Assembly (NCBI GenBank): GCA_918797485.1
Contig: CAKKNE010000002.1
Span: 1,950,501-2,014,500, forward strand
Length of the DNA: 64,000 bases
Reading direction: 5' to 3'
From: Pelagomonas calceolata
Taxonomy: Eukaryota; Sar; Pelagophyceae; Pelagomonadales; Pelagomonadaceae
Each line of letters starts with the position of its first letter. Positions within the stretch are counted from its first letter, which is position 1. The notes under the pieces are model-generated. The model searched no databases, was not told the DNA's origin, and was given only the letters and a program-made list of their open reading frames with translations. Shown piece after piece: positions 57,568 through 64,000 of this stretch. The position numbers and the translations under genes are program-made.

Positions 57568-58578
57568 ATGGCCGAAGCGGTGGGTAGAGACCTGGCGGAA
57601 GCAAAAGCTTTACTGGCGCGGGCCACGCGGCCGAACGTGAAGCAGGTCCTCGCGTCGTTCATCAAGACGCAGACCGCGCGCGAGCTCGAGCTGCTCACTG
57701 GTTCAGCGCAGGAGGGCGAGGACCCCTCCCTCAGCACCGAGTTCCCGCCCGACGGGCCTCCGAACCCGTGCCCGCCGGAGCCCAAGAAGAACGCCTCCGA
57801 TCCGGGCGACGCTTTACCGGTGGCGCCGCGCTTCAAGGTCGCGCCGTCGCAGCTGCCCAAGGACGTCGCGAGTCCCGCGCCGACGAAGCTCGTGAGGGCC
57901 GGCTCGGCCGCGCCCTCCACCGCAAAGACGACGTGGGTCGCGCCGGCCTACGGCTGGGAGCAGGGCGAGTACAACTCGCCCTGGGTCAACGTCCTCATAA
58001 GCTTGGAGGGCGTCGGCGCTGCGAAGGAGCGGTGCCACTGCGACTTCGGCATCGATTCGTTCGATTTGAGGGTGACGGACGTGCAAGGCACGAACTACCG
58101 ATTGGTCGTCGAAGCCCTGGACAAGGACATCGTGCCCGAAGAATCAAGACTCATAGTGAAGAAGAATAGGATCACCCTGAAGCTGAAGAAGGTTAAAGGA
58201 GAATACTCGTACGACCACTGGACGGACCTGAAGAAGAAGGGCGGCAAGGCGGCCAAGGACAAGTCGAGGAACAAAGATCCGAGCGCGGGCATCATGGACA
58301 TGATGAAGGACTTGTATGATAATGGGGACGACAACATGAGAAAAATCATCGGGGAGTCGATGATGAAGTCGCGGAACGGCGAGAAGCAGGACCCGAACGA
58401 CATTGAATTACCGCAGTCCCCTGGTATAGATGACGACGACGCGACGGAACCGGACAAGGGGGGCTTCGATCTGGACGATACCAAGACAAAAATGCCGCCG
58501 ATGCCGGAGGGCCGCCTGCCGGACCTGTCGAGCATCCCGGGCATGGAGGACTTCAAGATGGACCCGACGAGCGAGTAG
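57568..58578 (+). CDS. CACYBP: CacyBP/SIP-like CS domain protein
   Basis: A 336-residue protein from the ATG at 57568 (the longer frame starts at TTG). An N-terminal helical hairpin (EAKALLARATRPNVKQVLASFIKTQTARELELL) matches the SIAH-binding N-terminal domain. The CS domain starts WVNVLISLEGV and includes CDFGIDSFDLRVTDVQGTNYRLVVEALDKDIVPEESRLIVKKNRITLKLKK. The C-terminal SGS-like part has the SAGIMDMMKDLYDNGDDNMRKIIGESMMKSRN block. CacyBP links the SIAH1 ubiquitin ligase with SKP1 and calcyclin-type proteins and has chaperone-like activity. The acidic C-terminal extension is longer than in animals. Confidence 0.88.
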   Translation: MAEAVGRDLAEAKALLARATRPNVKQVLASFIKTQTARELELLTGSAQEGEDPSLSTEFPPDGPPNPCPPEPKKNASDPGDALPVAPRFKVAPSQLPKDVASPAPTKLVRAGSAAPSTAKTTWVAPAYGWEQGEYNSPWVNVLISLEGVGAAKERCHCDFGIDSFDLRVTDVQGTNYRLVVEALDKDIVPEESRLIVKKNRITLKLKKVKGEYSYDHWTDLKKKGGKAAKDKSRNKDPSAGIMDMMKDLYDNGDDNMRKIIGESMMKSRNGEKQDPNDIELPQSPGIDDDDATEPDKGGFDLDDTKTKMPPMPEGRLPDLSSIPGMEDFKMDPTSE

Positions 58579-58606
58579 GCGATTCGTGGGGGTCTAAGAA
58601 ATTACA

Positions 58607-58671
58607 CAGTCTCACAGACGATCTTCCCGACGGACTGGCCGCCCTGGATCAGCGCGTGCGCCGCCGCCAGC
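58607..58671 (-). repeat. Duplicated C-terminal coding segment of the VAT1-like gene
   Basis: On the minus strand the last ~21 codons of the gene (AAHALIQGGQSVGKIVCETAT) recur just after its stop codon as AAHALIQGGQSVGKIVCETV with its own stop. The two copies (58607-58671 and 58687-58751 approximately) differ at only a few bases. It is a tandem duplication or a spare 3' end. Confidence 0.8.
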
Positions 58672-58677
58672 AACTTC

Positions 58678-59985
58678 TTAGGTAGCGGTCTCGCAGACGA
58701 TCTTTCCCACGGACTGGCCGCCCTGGATCAGCGCGTGCGCCGCCGGTAACATATCGAAGGCGAAGGTCTCGACGCGCGCGACGCGGAGCTGGCCCGCGGA
58801 CACCCACGCGAGGAGCTGCGCCATGTACGCGTCGACCAAATCCGTCTCGTCGGCGAAGAACGAGAGGTTGAAGCCGTGGATCGATTTCGAGGACAGCACG
58901 AGGTCCATGGGCTCGAACGTCGGCATCGACGCCATGCCCTTCGCCATGCGGAGCCAGTGCCACGGGCTCAACGTCGACGAGACTGTGGGCAAGTTCGTAT
59001 GGAAGCCGAAGATCACGAGTCTTCCGGTCTGCGCGAGGGCGTCGTACGAGTTCCGGAGGGTAGAAACGCCGTTCGCGTCGAAGATCGCAGCGTAGCCTTC
59101 TGGCGACGCCGCGGCGACGTCGTCCCACCAATCTTGACGCCCTGCTTTGCAGACGACGGTGTCCGCGCCGCACGCCTTGCAGGCCTCGACCTTGTGCAGC
59201 GCGCCGACGACGCCGACAACAGGAGAACAGCCCAGCGTCTTCGCCATCTGGACCAGCATGGACCCCACGCCGCCGGCCGCGGAGTGCACGAGCACGGCGC
59301 GGTTCCGCGTCGGCGGCGCCGCGGGCCAGAACTGCGCCAGCGCCATCGCGTGGAGGGCCGTGCCAGCCACCGACGGCAGTGCAGCGGCCTCGGCGGCCGT
59401 GAGCGCTTTCGGGGTTTTGCGGCACTGGCTCGCGGGCACGAGCAGCCGCGACGAGTACGCGCCAAAGAATGTGATGCCGAAGACCGCGTCGCCGGCGCGT
59501 AGGTTGTCGACGCCGTCGCCGACGGCCTCGACGACGCCGCTGAAGTCAAATCCCGGCACAATAGGATAACCCACGAATTTGATTGCGCTCTCGTACAGGC
59601 CCCACCGGATCGTCACGTCCGCATAGTTGACCGAGAAGTGCGTTATTCGCACAACAACGAGTCCAGGCGGCGGCGGCGTGGCCACGCGCGTCAGCGACCG
59701 CGACCGCGGGTCCCGCGGCGCGATCGCTTCGGACACGTTGTAGCCGACCGTCGCCAGGTCGTCGTCGAGCGGCCAGAACTCGAGCCGCTCCGGCCCGCCC
59801 GGCGAGAGCACGACGATGCAGCGCGCCTTGCTGTCGCAGTCTGCCAATTGCAGCCGCGGCTTCCTGATCTTGAGCGTGACGAGCAGCCACGACCAGACGT
59901 TGGCTCGAATGGCCATCAGCTGGTGCTGCACAACCTCCAGAGTTTGGCCCGTGAGGCGCAGGCAGAGGGCGTCGAGTGAAGGCAT
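58678..59985 (-). CDS. VAT1-like/quinone-reductase-type medium-chain oxidoreductase
   Basis: A 435-residue protein from the ATG at 59985. The first 100 residues are an extra N-terminal region. The MDR core follows: THFSVNYADVTIRWGLY, VGYPIVPGFDFSGVVEAVG, GDAVFGITFFGAYSSRLLVPA, then the NADPH site VLVHSAAGGVGSMLVQMAKTLG. Later blocks GFHTNLPTVSSTL and LVDAYMAQLLAW recall VAT-1. It has no zinc ligands, so it belongs to the NADPH quinone-reductase/VAT1 group. The substrate is not known. The last codons are duplicated immediately downstream. Confidence 0.82.
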   Translation of the reverse strand: MPSLDALCLRLTGQTLEVVQHQLMAIRANVWSWLLVTLKIRKPRLQLADCDSKARCIVVLSPGGPERLEFWPLDDDLATVGYNVSEAIAPRDPRSRSLTRVATPPPPGLVVVRITHFSVNYADVTIRWGLYESAIKFVGYPIVPGFDFSGVVEAVGDGVDNLRAGDAVFGITFFGAYSSRLLVPASQCRKTPKALTAAEAAALPSVAGTALHAMALAQFWPAAPPTRNRAVLVHSAAGGVGSMLVQMAKTLGCSPVVGVVGALHKVEACKACGADTVVCKAGRQDWWDDVAAASPEGYAAIFDANGVSTLRNSYDALAQTGRLVIFGFHTNLPTVSSTLSPWHWLRMAKGMASMPTFEPMDLVLSSKSIHGFNLSFFADETDLVDAYMAQLLAWVSAGQLRVARVETFAFDMLPAAHALIQGGQSVGKIVCETAT

Positions 59986-60139
59986 CTCTCAGGGAGTGGT
60001 GTCTTATGGGCCTTAGGAGTGGAAATTAGGCAGTGCGTCCGCAGTTGCAGCGTTAGCAGCGTCGAAATGGATCACCGATGCGTTTCAACAGTCCCAGGAT
60101 TGCATACAACTCGCAAAAACTTGCTTGCATGCTTCATTC

Positions 60140-60162
60140 CTAGTGTCTTACACGACGCTAGC
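60140..60162. promoter_or_regulatory. Recurrent promoter palindrome, copy 9
   Basis: Sequence CTAGTGTCTTACACGACGCTAGC, 155 bp from the ATG at 59985 and 175 bp from the ATG at 60337. Nothing else was recognised in the 351 bp divergent promoter. Confidence 0.6.
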
Positions 60163-60336
60163 GCGGAGCAGCACGCCAACAACACGTGACGATTCGCGAG
60201 CCAATCGTCGCCAAAACAGAGCTACATTCAGCATTCGTGCATGCGCACTGCGCCAGGCCGATCCGCGTGAGCCCCCGCTGCAAGAGCAGCAGCCACAGCA
60301 CAGCACCACAGAGCAGCACCGCAGCCGAGCTCAAAT

Positions 60337-61203
60337 ATGCACGCATCGATGCGCGCAGCCCTCCTCCTAGCGACGGCGGCCGCCGACTTTCCCCTGCTAC
60401 CCATCGCGCCACCATTAACAACACTAACAAATCTGAAGACGGACCCGACCGACGTCTTCGTCTGCTCCTGGCCCAAGAGCGGCACGACGTGGATGCAGGC
60501 CATCGTCGCGCATCTCGTCGCGCCGGACCGGTCCAGTTGGAAGCACGTCTCCGAGGTCACGCCGTTCTACGACGTCGCGGCGTCGTGGGACGGATCTGAG
60601 CCGTCGCAAGCGCTCGCCCAACACTTTGCGAAGCGCGGCCGGCGCTGCTGGAACACGCACCTGCTCTGGTCCCTCATACCTAAAGGTGGGCGCTACATTT
60701 ATGTTGTGCGCGACCCGGCCGACGCCGTCGTGTCCTTCTGGCATCATTTGAGGAACCAGCGCGGCGCCGCGGGCACCTACGAGGGCACCCTCTCGGAATT
60801 CGCGGCGGAGATCAGCGAAGGGACGCAGCCGTACGGCGCCTGGGCGGCGCACGTCTCGGACTGGGCGGCGGCGGCCCGCGACCCTTCTGTGTTAATTGTG
60901 CGCTACGCGGACATGAAGCGCGACGCCGCGGCGGTCGTGCGGCGCGTCGCGACGCACCTCGGCGTGGCCAACGTCGACGCGGACGCGATCGCGCGGCTCA
61001 CGTCGTTTGAGGAGATGAAGACCGACGCGAAACGCTACGCGCCCGTGTCCGTGGAGTGGGCGCCGGGCTTCGAGTTCATCCGCGCGGGCCGCGTCGGCGA
61101 CGGGGCTGTCCTTGATGAGGACGCGCGGCGGGCGTTGGTGGAGGGGCTGACGGAATCTGGGCGGGCGGTGGCTTTCGGCGACGGCGGTTTTGGGGAGTTG
61201 TGA
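60337..61203 (+). CDS. Sulfotransferase (Sulfotransfer_1) with N-terminal hydrophobic leader
   Basis: A 288-residue protein from the ATG at 60337. The leader (MRAALLLATAAADFPLLP) may be a signal peptide. The PAPS-binding residues are clear: CSWPKSGTTWMQ for the 5'-phosphosulfate loop and VVRDPADAVVSFWHH for the 3'-phosphate site. Later KRYAPVSVEWAPGFEFIRAGRVGD replaces the usual RKGxxGDW end in a related position. Cytosolic-type SULTs move sulfate from PAPS to hydroxyl or amine groups; a lumenal location would be unusual. It may act with the sulfotransferase-like gene at 55223, but that is only proximity. Confidence 0.88.
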   Translation: MHASMRAALLLATAAADFPLLPIAPPLTTLTNLKTDPTDVFVCSWPKSGTTWMQAIVAHLVAPDRSSWKHVSEVTPFYDVAASWDGSEPSQALAQHFAKRGRRCWNTHLLWSLIPKGGRYIYVVRDPADAVVSFWHHLRNQRGAAGTYEGTLSEFAAEISEGTQPYGAWAAHVSDWAAAARDPSVLIVRYADMKRDAAAVVRRVATHLGVANVDADAIARLTSFEEMKTDAKRYAPVSVEWAPGFEFIRAGRVGDGAVLDEDARRALVEGLTESGRAVAFGDGGFGEL

Positions 61204-61204
61204 G

Positions 61205-61744
61205 CTAAGTATTGTTAGAAAAATGGAGCCGGTGCAGGGCGAGGGCGACCTCTCGAAGGTCTTCCTTGTTCTGGGCCCGCCGGAGGAAGCGCTCGAGCAT
61301 CGCCCCCGCGTACCTCGCGAACGGCGTGCGCTCGGTCTCGGACAGCCCGAAGTAGAAGCGCGGGAACATGAGCCAGAAGTACTCGCCCAGCTCCGGGGGC
61401 GTGTCGCCCTGGGGGCACAACGCGAAGGCAGCGACGTAGAGCGACCTCGAGGGCGGGGCGGCCCGCCTCTGCAAGGACTGGAAAGCGTGCGCGACCCGCA
61501 CCCCGAGACGATCGAGGACGGGGAACACCTGCCAAAAGTGGGCGAGCCGAGCGAGCTGCGCGATCTCCCTCAGCGACTCCAGTTGCACCCCGCAGACTTG
61601 GAGCCCCATGACGAACGTGACGTTGCAGGCGATGGCCGTGGCGTGCATCACGTACTCGCTCCAGTGGCCGTGCGTGTTGCCGACGGGCTCCTTGGCAAAC
61701 CAAGCCCAGTAATTACGATTGCGGAGCTTAACTTGGCGGACCAT
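61205..61744 (-). CDS. Conserved-looking hypothetical protein
   Basis: A 179-residue frame from the ATG at 61744; the longer frame extends to a TTG. It starts MVRQVKLRNRNYWAWFAKEP and contains NTHGHWSEYVMHATAIACNVTFVMGLQVCG, AFALCPQGDTPPELGEYFWLMFPRFYFGLSETERTPFARY and a helical C-terminus (ERFLRRAQNKEDLREVALALHRLHF). The composition is balanced and unlike the GC-shadow frames, so I think it is real. I recognise no family. Its stop is immediately next to the sulfotransferase stop (61203). Confidence 0.6.
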   Translation of the reverse strand: MVRQVKLRNRNYWAWFAKEPVGNTHGHWSEYVMHATAIACNVTFVMGLQVCGVQLESLREIAQLARLAHFWQVFPVLDRLGVRVAHAFQSLQRRAAPPSRSLYVAAFALCPQGDTPPELGEYFWLMFPRFYFGLSETERTPFARYAGAMLERFLRRAQNKEDLREVALALHRLHFSNNT

Positions 61745-62016
61745 GTCTCTGCCCTCAGGTGCTGTTTGGCGTCGATTGGTAGATTTGTTTGGCCACCCCG
61801 CGGCGCGCCGTTTAAGTGCGAATTGCGCCGCTGGCTCACGCGCCACGTGGGGCTTAAACAACCCCGCTATCAAGAAGGTTTGTGCTCGCAAGCGCAGCCG
61901 GAAAACCCGTTTTATCGTTCGCGGAAGCCTGATCGAGCCCGAACACGCGTGTTTTTATCACATCATTACAAAACGGATTCCGCGCGGGTCCCCTCCGCGT
62001 GCGCTGGACGTCGGAC

Positions 62017-64000
62017 CTACAGCTCGCGCGCCCGCTCGCGCAGGACGAACTTCTGGATCTTCCCTGTCGATGTCCGAGGCAGCTCTCCAAAAACCACGGT
62101 CTTCGGCGCCGCGAACTTGGGCAGCCGCGCCTTCGCGAAGGCGAGGAGCTCGGCCGCGTCGACGTCCTCCGTCGTTTCGACGAAGGCGCAGGGCGTCTCG
62201 CCCCACTTCTCGTCGGGCCGCGCGACGACGGCGCACAACGCGACGGCGTCGTGCTCCATGAGCGCCGCCTCGACGCTGAGTGAGGACACGTTCTCGCCGC
62301 CCGAGATAATCAGGTCCTTGGACCGGTCGCGGATCGCGACGTAGCCGTCCTCGTCCTTCACGGCGAGGTCGCCCGACGCCAGCGCGCCCAGCTTAAATGC
62401 GGCAGCCGTCGCCGCCTCGTCCTTGAGGTAGCCCTTCATCACGACGTTGCCGCCGAAGACGACCTCGCCCATCGTTTGCCCATCGCGCGGCACCGGCGCG
62501 CCCGTGTCAGGATCGACGACGTCCAATCGTCCGCCCGCGGCGTGCGCGACGCCCTGGCGCGCCGTCTTCGCCGGGATGTCAGAAGCGGGCCACGTCGACC
62601 GCTTTTCACAAACCGCGGCCGGGCCGAACGTCTCGGTCATGCCGTAGACGTGCGTGACGTCTAACCCCGCGGCGGCCGCGCGCCGCAGCGTCGCCGCCGC
62701 GGGCGCCGCGCCCGCGGTCATCATCCTTATTCTACGCCCCGGCGCCGCCCGCTCCATGGCCTGGATCGCGAGGTTCACGACGATCGGCGCGCCGCAGAGG
62801 TGCGTCACGCCCTGCTCGGCGAAGGCGTGCGCGATGCCGTCGACCGTCACGTCGCGGAGGCAGACGTTCGTGCCGCCGACGGCCGCGAGCGTGCTCGGGA
62901 AGCCCCAGCCGTTGCCTGTGCGTTGTACGCCATTAGCACGCCATCGCCGCGATTCTTTCGCACACGGGCACAGTACAGTGGAACATGGGCAGCGTCCAGA
63001 GGTAGCGCGTGCCGCCGTCGGCCGGCAGGCCCCCAAAGTCGATCGCGTTCGAGAGGGCCTGGACGTAGGCGCCCCGGTGGTGCACGACGACGCCCTTTGG
63101 TCTTCCGGTCGTCCCCGACCTGTGTGGAAATCAACCAGTGTATTGGGTGCACGATGACATGGCCGCGCTGGCTCCGTCGCGCGGTGAGGAACCGACGTCG
63201 CCACGCCATCGAGCAGGCGTCGCGTCGATGGCGTGAAGCGTAAATTTGATTTCCACACAGTCCCCGACGTGTAGTTGAGCGCGAGCGCGTCCCACTCGTC
63301 CTCGGGTGGCGTCCACGGCGCCGCCGCGTCGCCGCTCGCGACGAGCGCCTCGTAGCCGTCGGCGCGGCCGCCGACGACGACCAGGGGCGGCGGGTTCTCG
63401 AGCGTCGCGAGCGCCTCGCGGCACGTCGCCTCGTAGCGCTCGTCGGCTATAAATAAGCGCGCGTCGCTGTGCTCGAGGACGTACGCGACCGTCGCGGCGT
63501 CGAGGCGCGTGTTCACGCTGCCGAGCGTCGCGCCCGACATCGCGACGCCTTGTTGGGCCTCGACCATCTCGGCCGTGTTGTCGAGCATGCACTGCACGAC
63601 GTCGCCGCGCCCGCAGCCCTGCTTGCGGAGGGCGTCGCCGAGCCGCGCGCAGCGGTCGTAGAGCTCCGCCCACGTCCGCGTGCGGTCGCCGTCGACGACC
63701 TGTGTTGAAATCAAACTTTACGGCGCGTTCGCGCTGAATCATCGCGTCGTCCTCCACGCCATCGACGCGACGCCTGCTCGATGGCGGCGATGCCGGTTCC
63801 TCACCGCTCGACCGAGCCAGGACGGCCGCATCATCGCCGGCACCCGACGCACTGGTTGATTTCCACACAGTGGACGACCGCGGGGCCGTCGGCGAAGACA
63901 TGCCTAGCGCGGTCGATGAACGCCAACGGCGTGAGCGGGATGAAGTTCGCGCCGGGGCGTTTGGGGAAGGCGTTGACGGAGAGTCGTCTCACAGCGAGGC
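62017..64000 (-). CDS. AMP-dependent acyl-CoA synthetase, AAE/BZO1-like (5' end beyond window)
   Basis: Exons 63879-64000, 63269-63699, 62977-63119 and 62017-62915, with the true start beyond 64000. Spliced motifs are NFIPLTPLAFIDRARHVF, AVVDGDRTRTW (across intron 1), ALNYTSGTTGRPKGVV (the AMP-binding P-loop, formed only after intron 2 is removed), TLPMFHCNGWGFP (across intron 3), VYGMTETFGP, DRSKDLIISGGENVSSLSVE and the C-terminal LPRTSTGKIQKFVL with the catalytic Lys. These resemble plant AAE1/AAE11/BZO1 and bacterial medium-chain ligases, which activate carboxylic acids to CoA thioesters via acyl-AMP. Introns 1 and 2 are introners of one family in opposite orientations. Intron 3 is 61 bp with a CTAAT branch-like site. 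Confidence 0.88.
63120..63260 (-). mobile_element. Introner forming intron 2 of the acyl-CoA synthetase gene
   Basis: Ends CTGTGTGGAAATCAACCAGTG and TTTGATTTCCACACAG are near-perfect inverted repeats. The perfect 8 bp duplication TCCCCGAC lies at 63112-63119 and 63261-63268. On the gene strand the intron (63120-63268) starts GTCGGGGA within the target copy and ends ACAG in the element. The interior matches the element at 63700 in opposite orientation, including a CCATCGAGCAGGCGTCGCGTCG stretch. Insertion split the codons of the SGTTG motif cleanly. Confidence 0.9.
63700..63870 (+). mobile_element. Introner forming intron 1 of the acyl-CoA synthetase gene (opposite orientation)
   Basis: Ends CTGTGTTGAAATCAAAC and GTTGATTTCCACACAG; flanking 8-mers TCGACGAC (63692-63699) and TGGACGAC (63871-63878) match at 7 of 8. 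Its reverse complement aligns with the 63120 element across most of its length. The gene-strand intron (63700-63878) begins GTCGTCCA and ends AACACAG, so both element orientations provide an AG at their 3' end because the ends are inverted repeats. Confidence 0.88.

Noticed and set aside
1-64000. tRNA, rRNA, CRISPR, virus-derived or LTR elements
   Set aside because: I looked for conserved T-loop patterns, ribosomal sequence, spaced direct repeats and reverse-transcriptase, integrase or capsid motifs and saw none. A covariance-model scan would be more reliable for tRNA.

Overview
This 64 kb window is nuclear DNA from a GC-rich, gene-dense eukaryotic microalga. A stramenopile with a red-type secondary plastid fits best, most likely a pelagophyte close to Aureococcus or Pelagomonas; this is inferred from gene content and intron type, not proven. 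Supporting evidence: a nuclear-encoded plastid elongation factor G with a signal-peptide-like leader, lumen-type twin-arginine leaders, an NRT2 nitrate transporter, mitochondrial proteins with presequences, a ciliary DZIP1-like protein, and short introns with terminal inverted repeats and target-site duplications like the introners described in Aureococcus. About 38 protein genes lie on both strands, often tail-to-tail with gaps under 60 bp (the shortest are 7 and 17 bp) or head-to-head across 200-450 bp promoters. I saw no rRNA, tRNA, CRISPR array, virus-derived element or autonomous transposon.

Layout. 0-15.7 kb: partial MYND/RING-CH protein, IQM-like protein, GPC acyltransferase, lactonase, an SDR-FHA-F-box-kelch chimera, a secretory OGT-like glycosyltransferase, a small secreted protein, a RING protein and a NEMP-like nuclear envelope protein. 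16-25.3 kb: EEF2KMT, a HAD-kinase-EF-hand fusion, glycine-cleavage T protein, ESCRT-II SNF8 overlapped by an open frame with no ATG, a DZIP1-like protein and a low-complexity protein. 25.5-35.7 kb: HTTM-like membrane protein, EamA transporter, plastid EF-G, a small plastid-type protein and a large C2/EF-hand protein. 35.8-47.2 kb: NRT2 with five exons, organellar ValRS, a Tat-type lumenal protein, a TauD-type dioxygenase with a duplicated 5' end, a CREST-type membrane protein, GrpE, a WWE protein and a myristoylatable EF-hand protein. 47.4-52.8 kb: a rearranged aldo/keto-reductase-like locus in which a split copy surrounds a complete inverted copy, plus an LRR gene. 53.2-64 kb: SLC35F6-like transporter, NDUFS6, two sulfotransferases, CacyBP, a VAT1-like oxidoreductase, an unknown protein and an acyl-CoA synthetase running off the right edge.

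Two window-wide patterns stand out. First, I modelled 15 introns, and in 12 the downstream exon begins with GT. The best preserved carry CTGTGTGGAAATCAA-type inverted ends and 7/8 or 8/8 duplicated 8-mers, so the 5' splice site comes from the duplicated target and the AG from the element. Second, a 22-25 bp palindrome-like motif, consensus GCTAGCG-N4-GTAAgACACTAGC, recurs 57-240 bp upstream of start codons at nine loci, plus two weaker variants, and looks like a shared promoter element.

Start codons were reassigned to ATG wherever a longer open frame began at GTG or TTG. Exon boundaries were chosen by hand from reading frame, GT-AG and family alignment, without transcript data.
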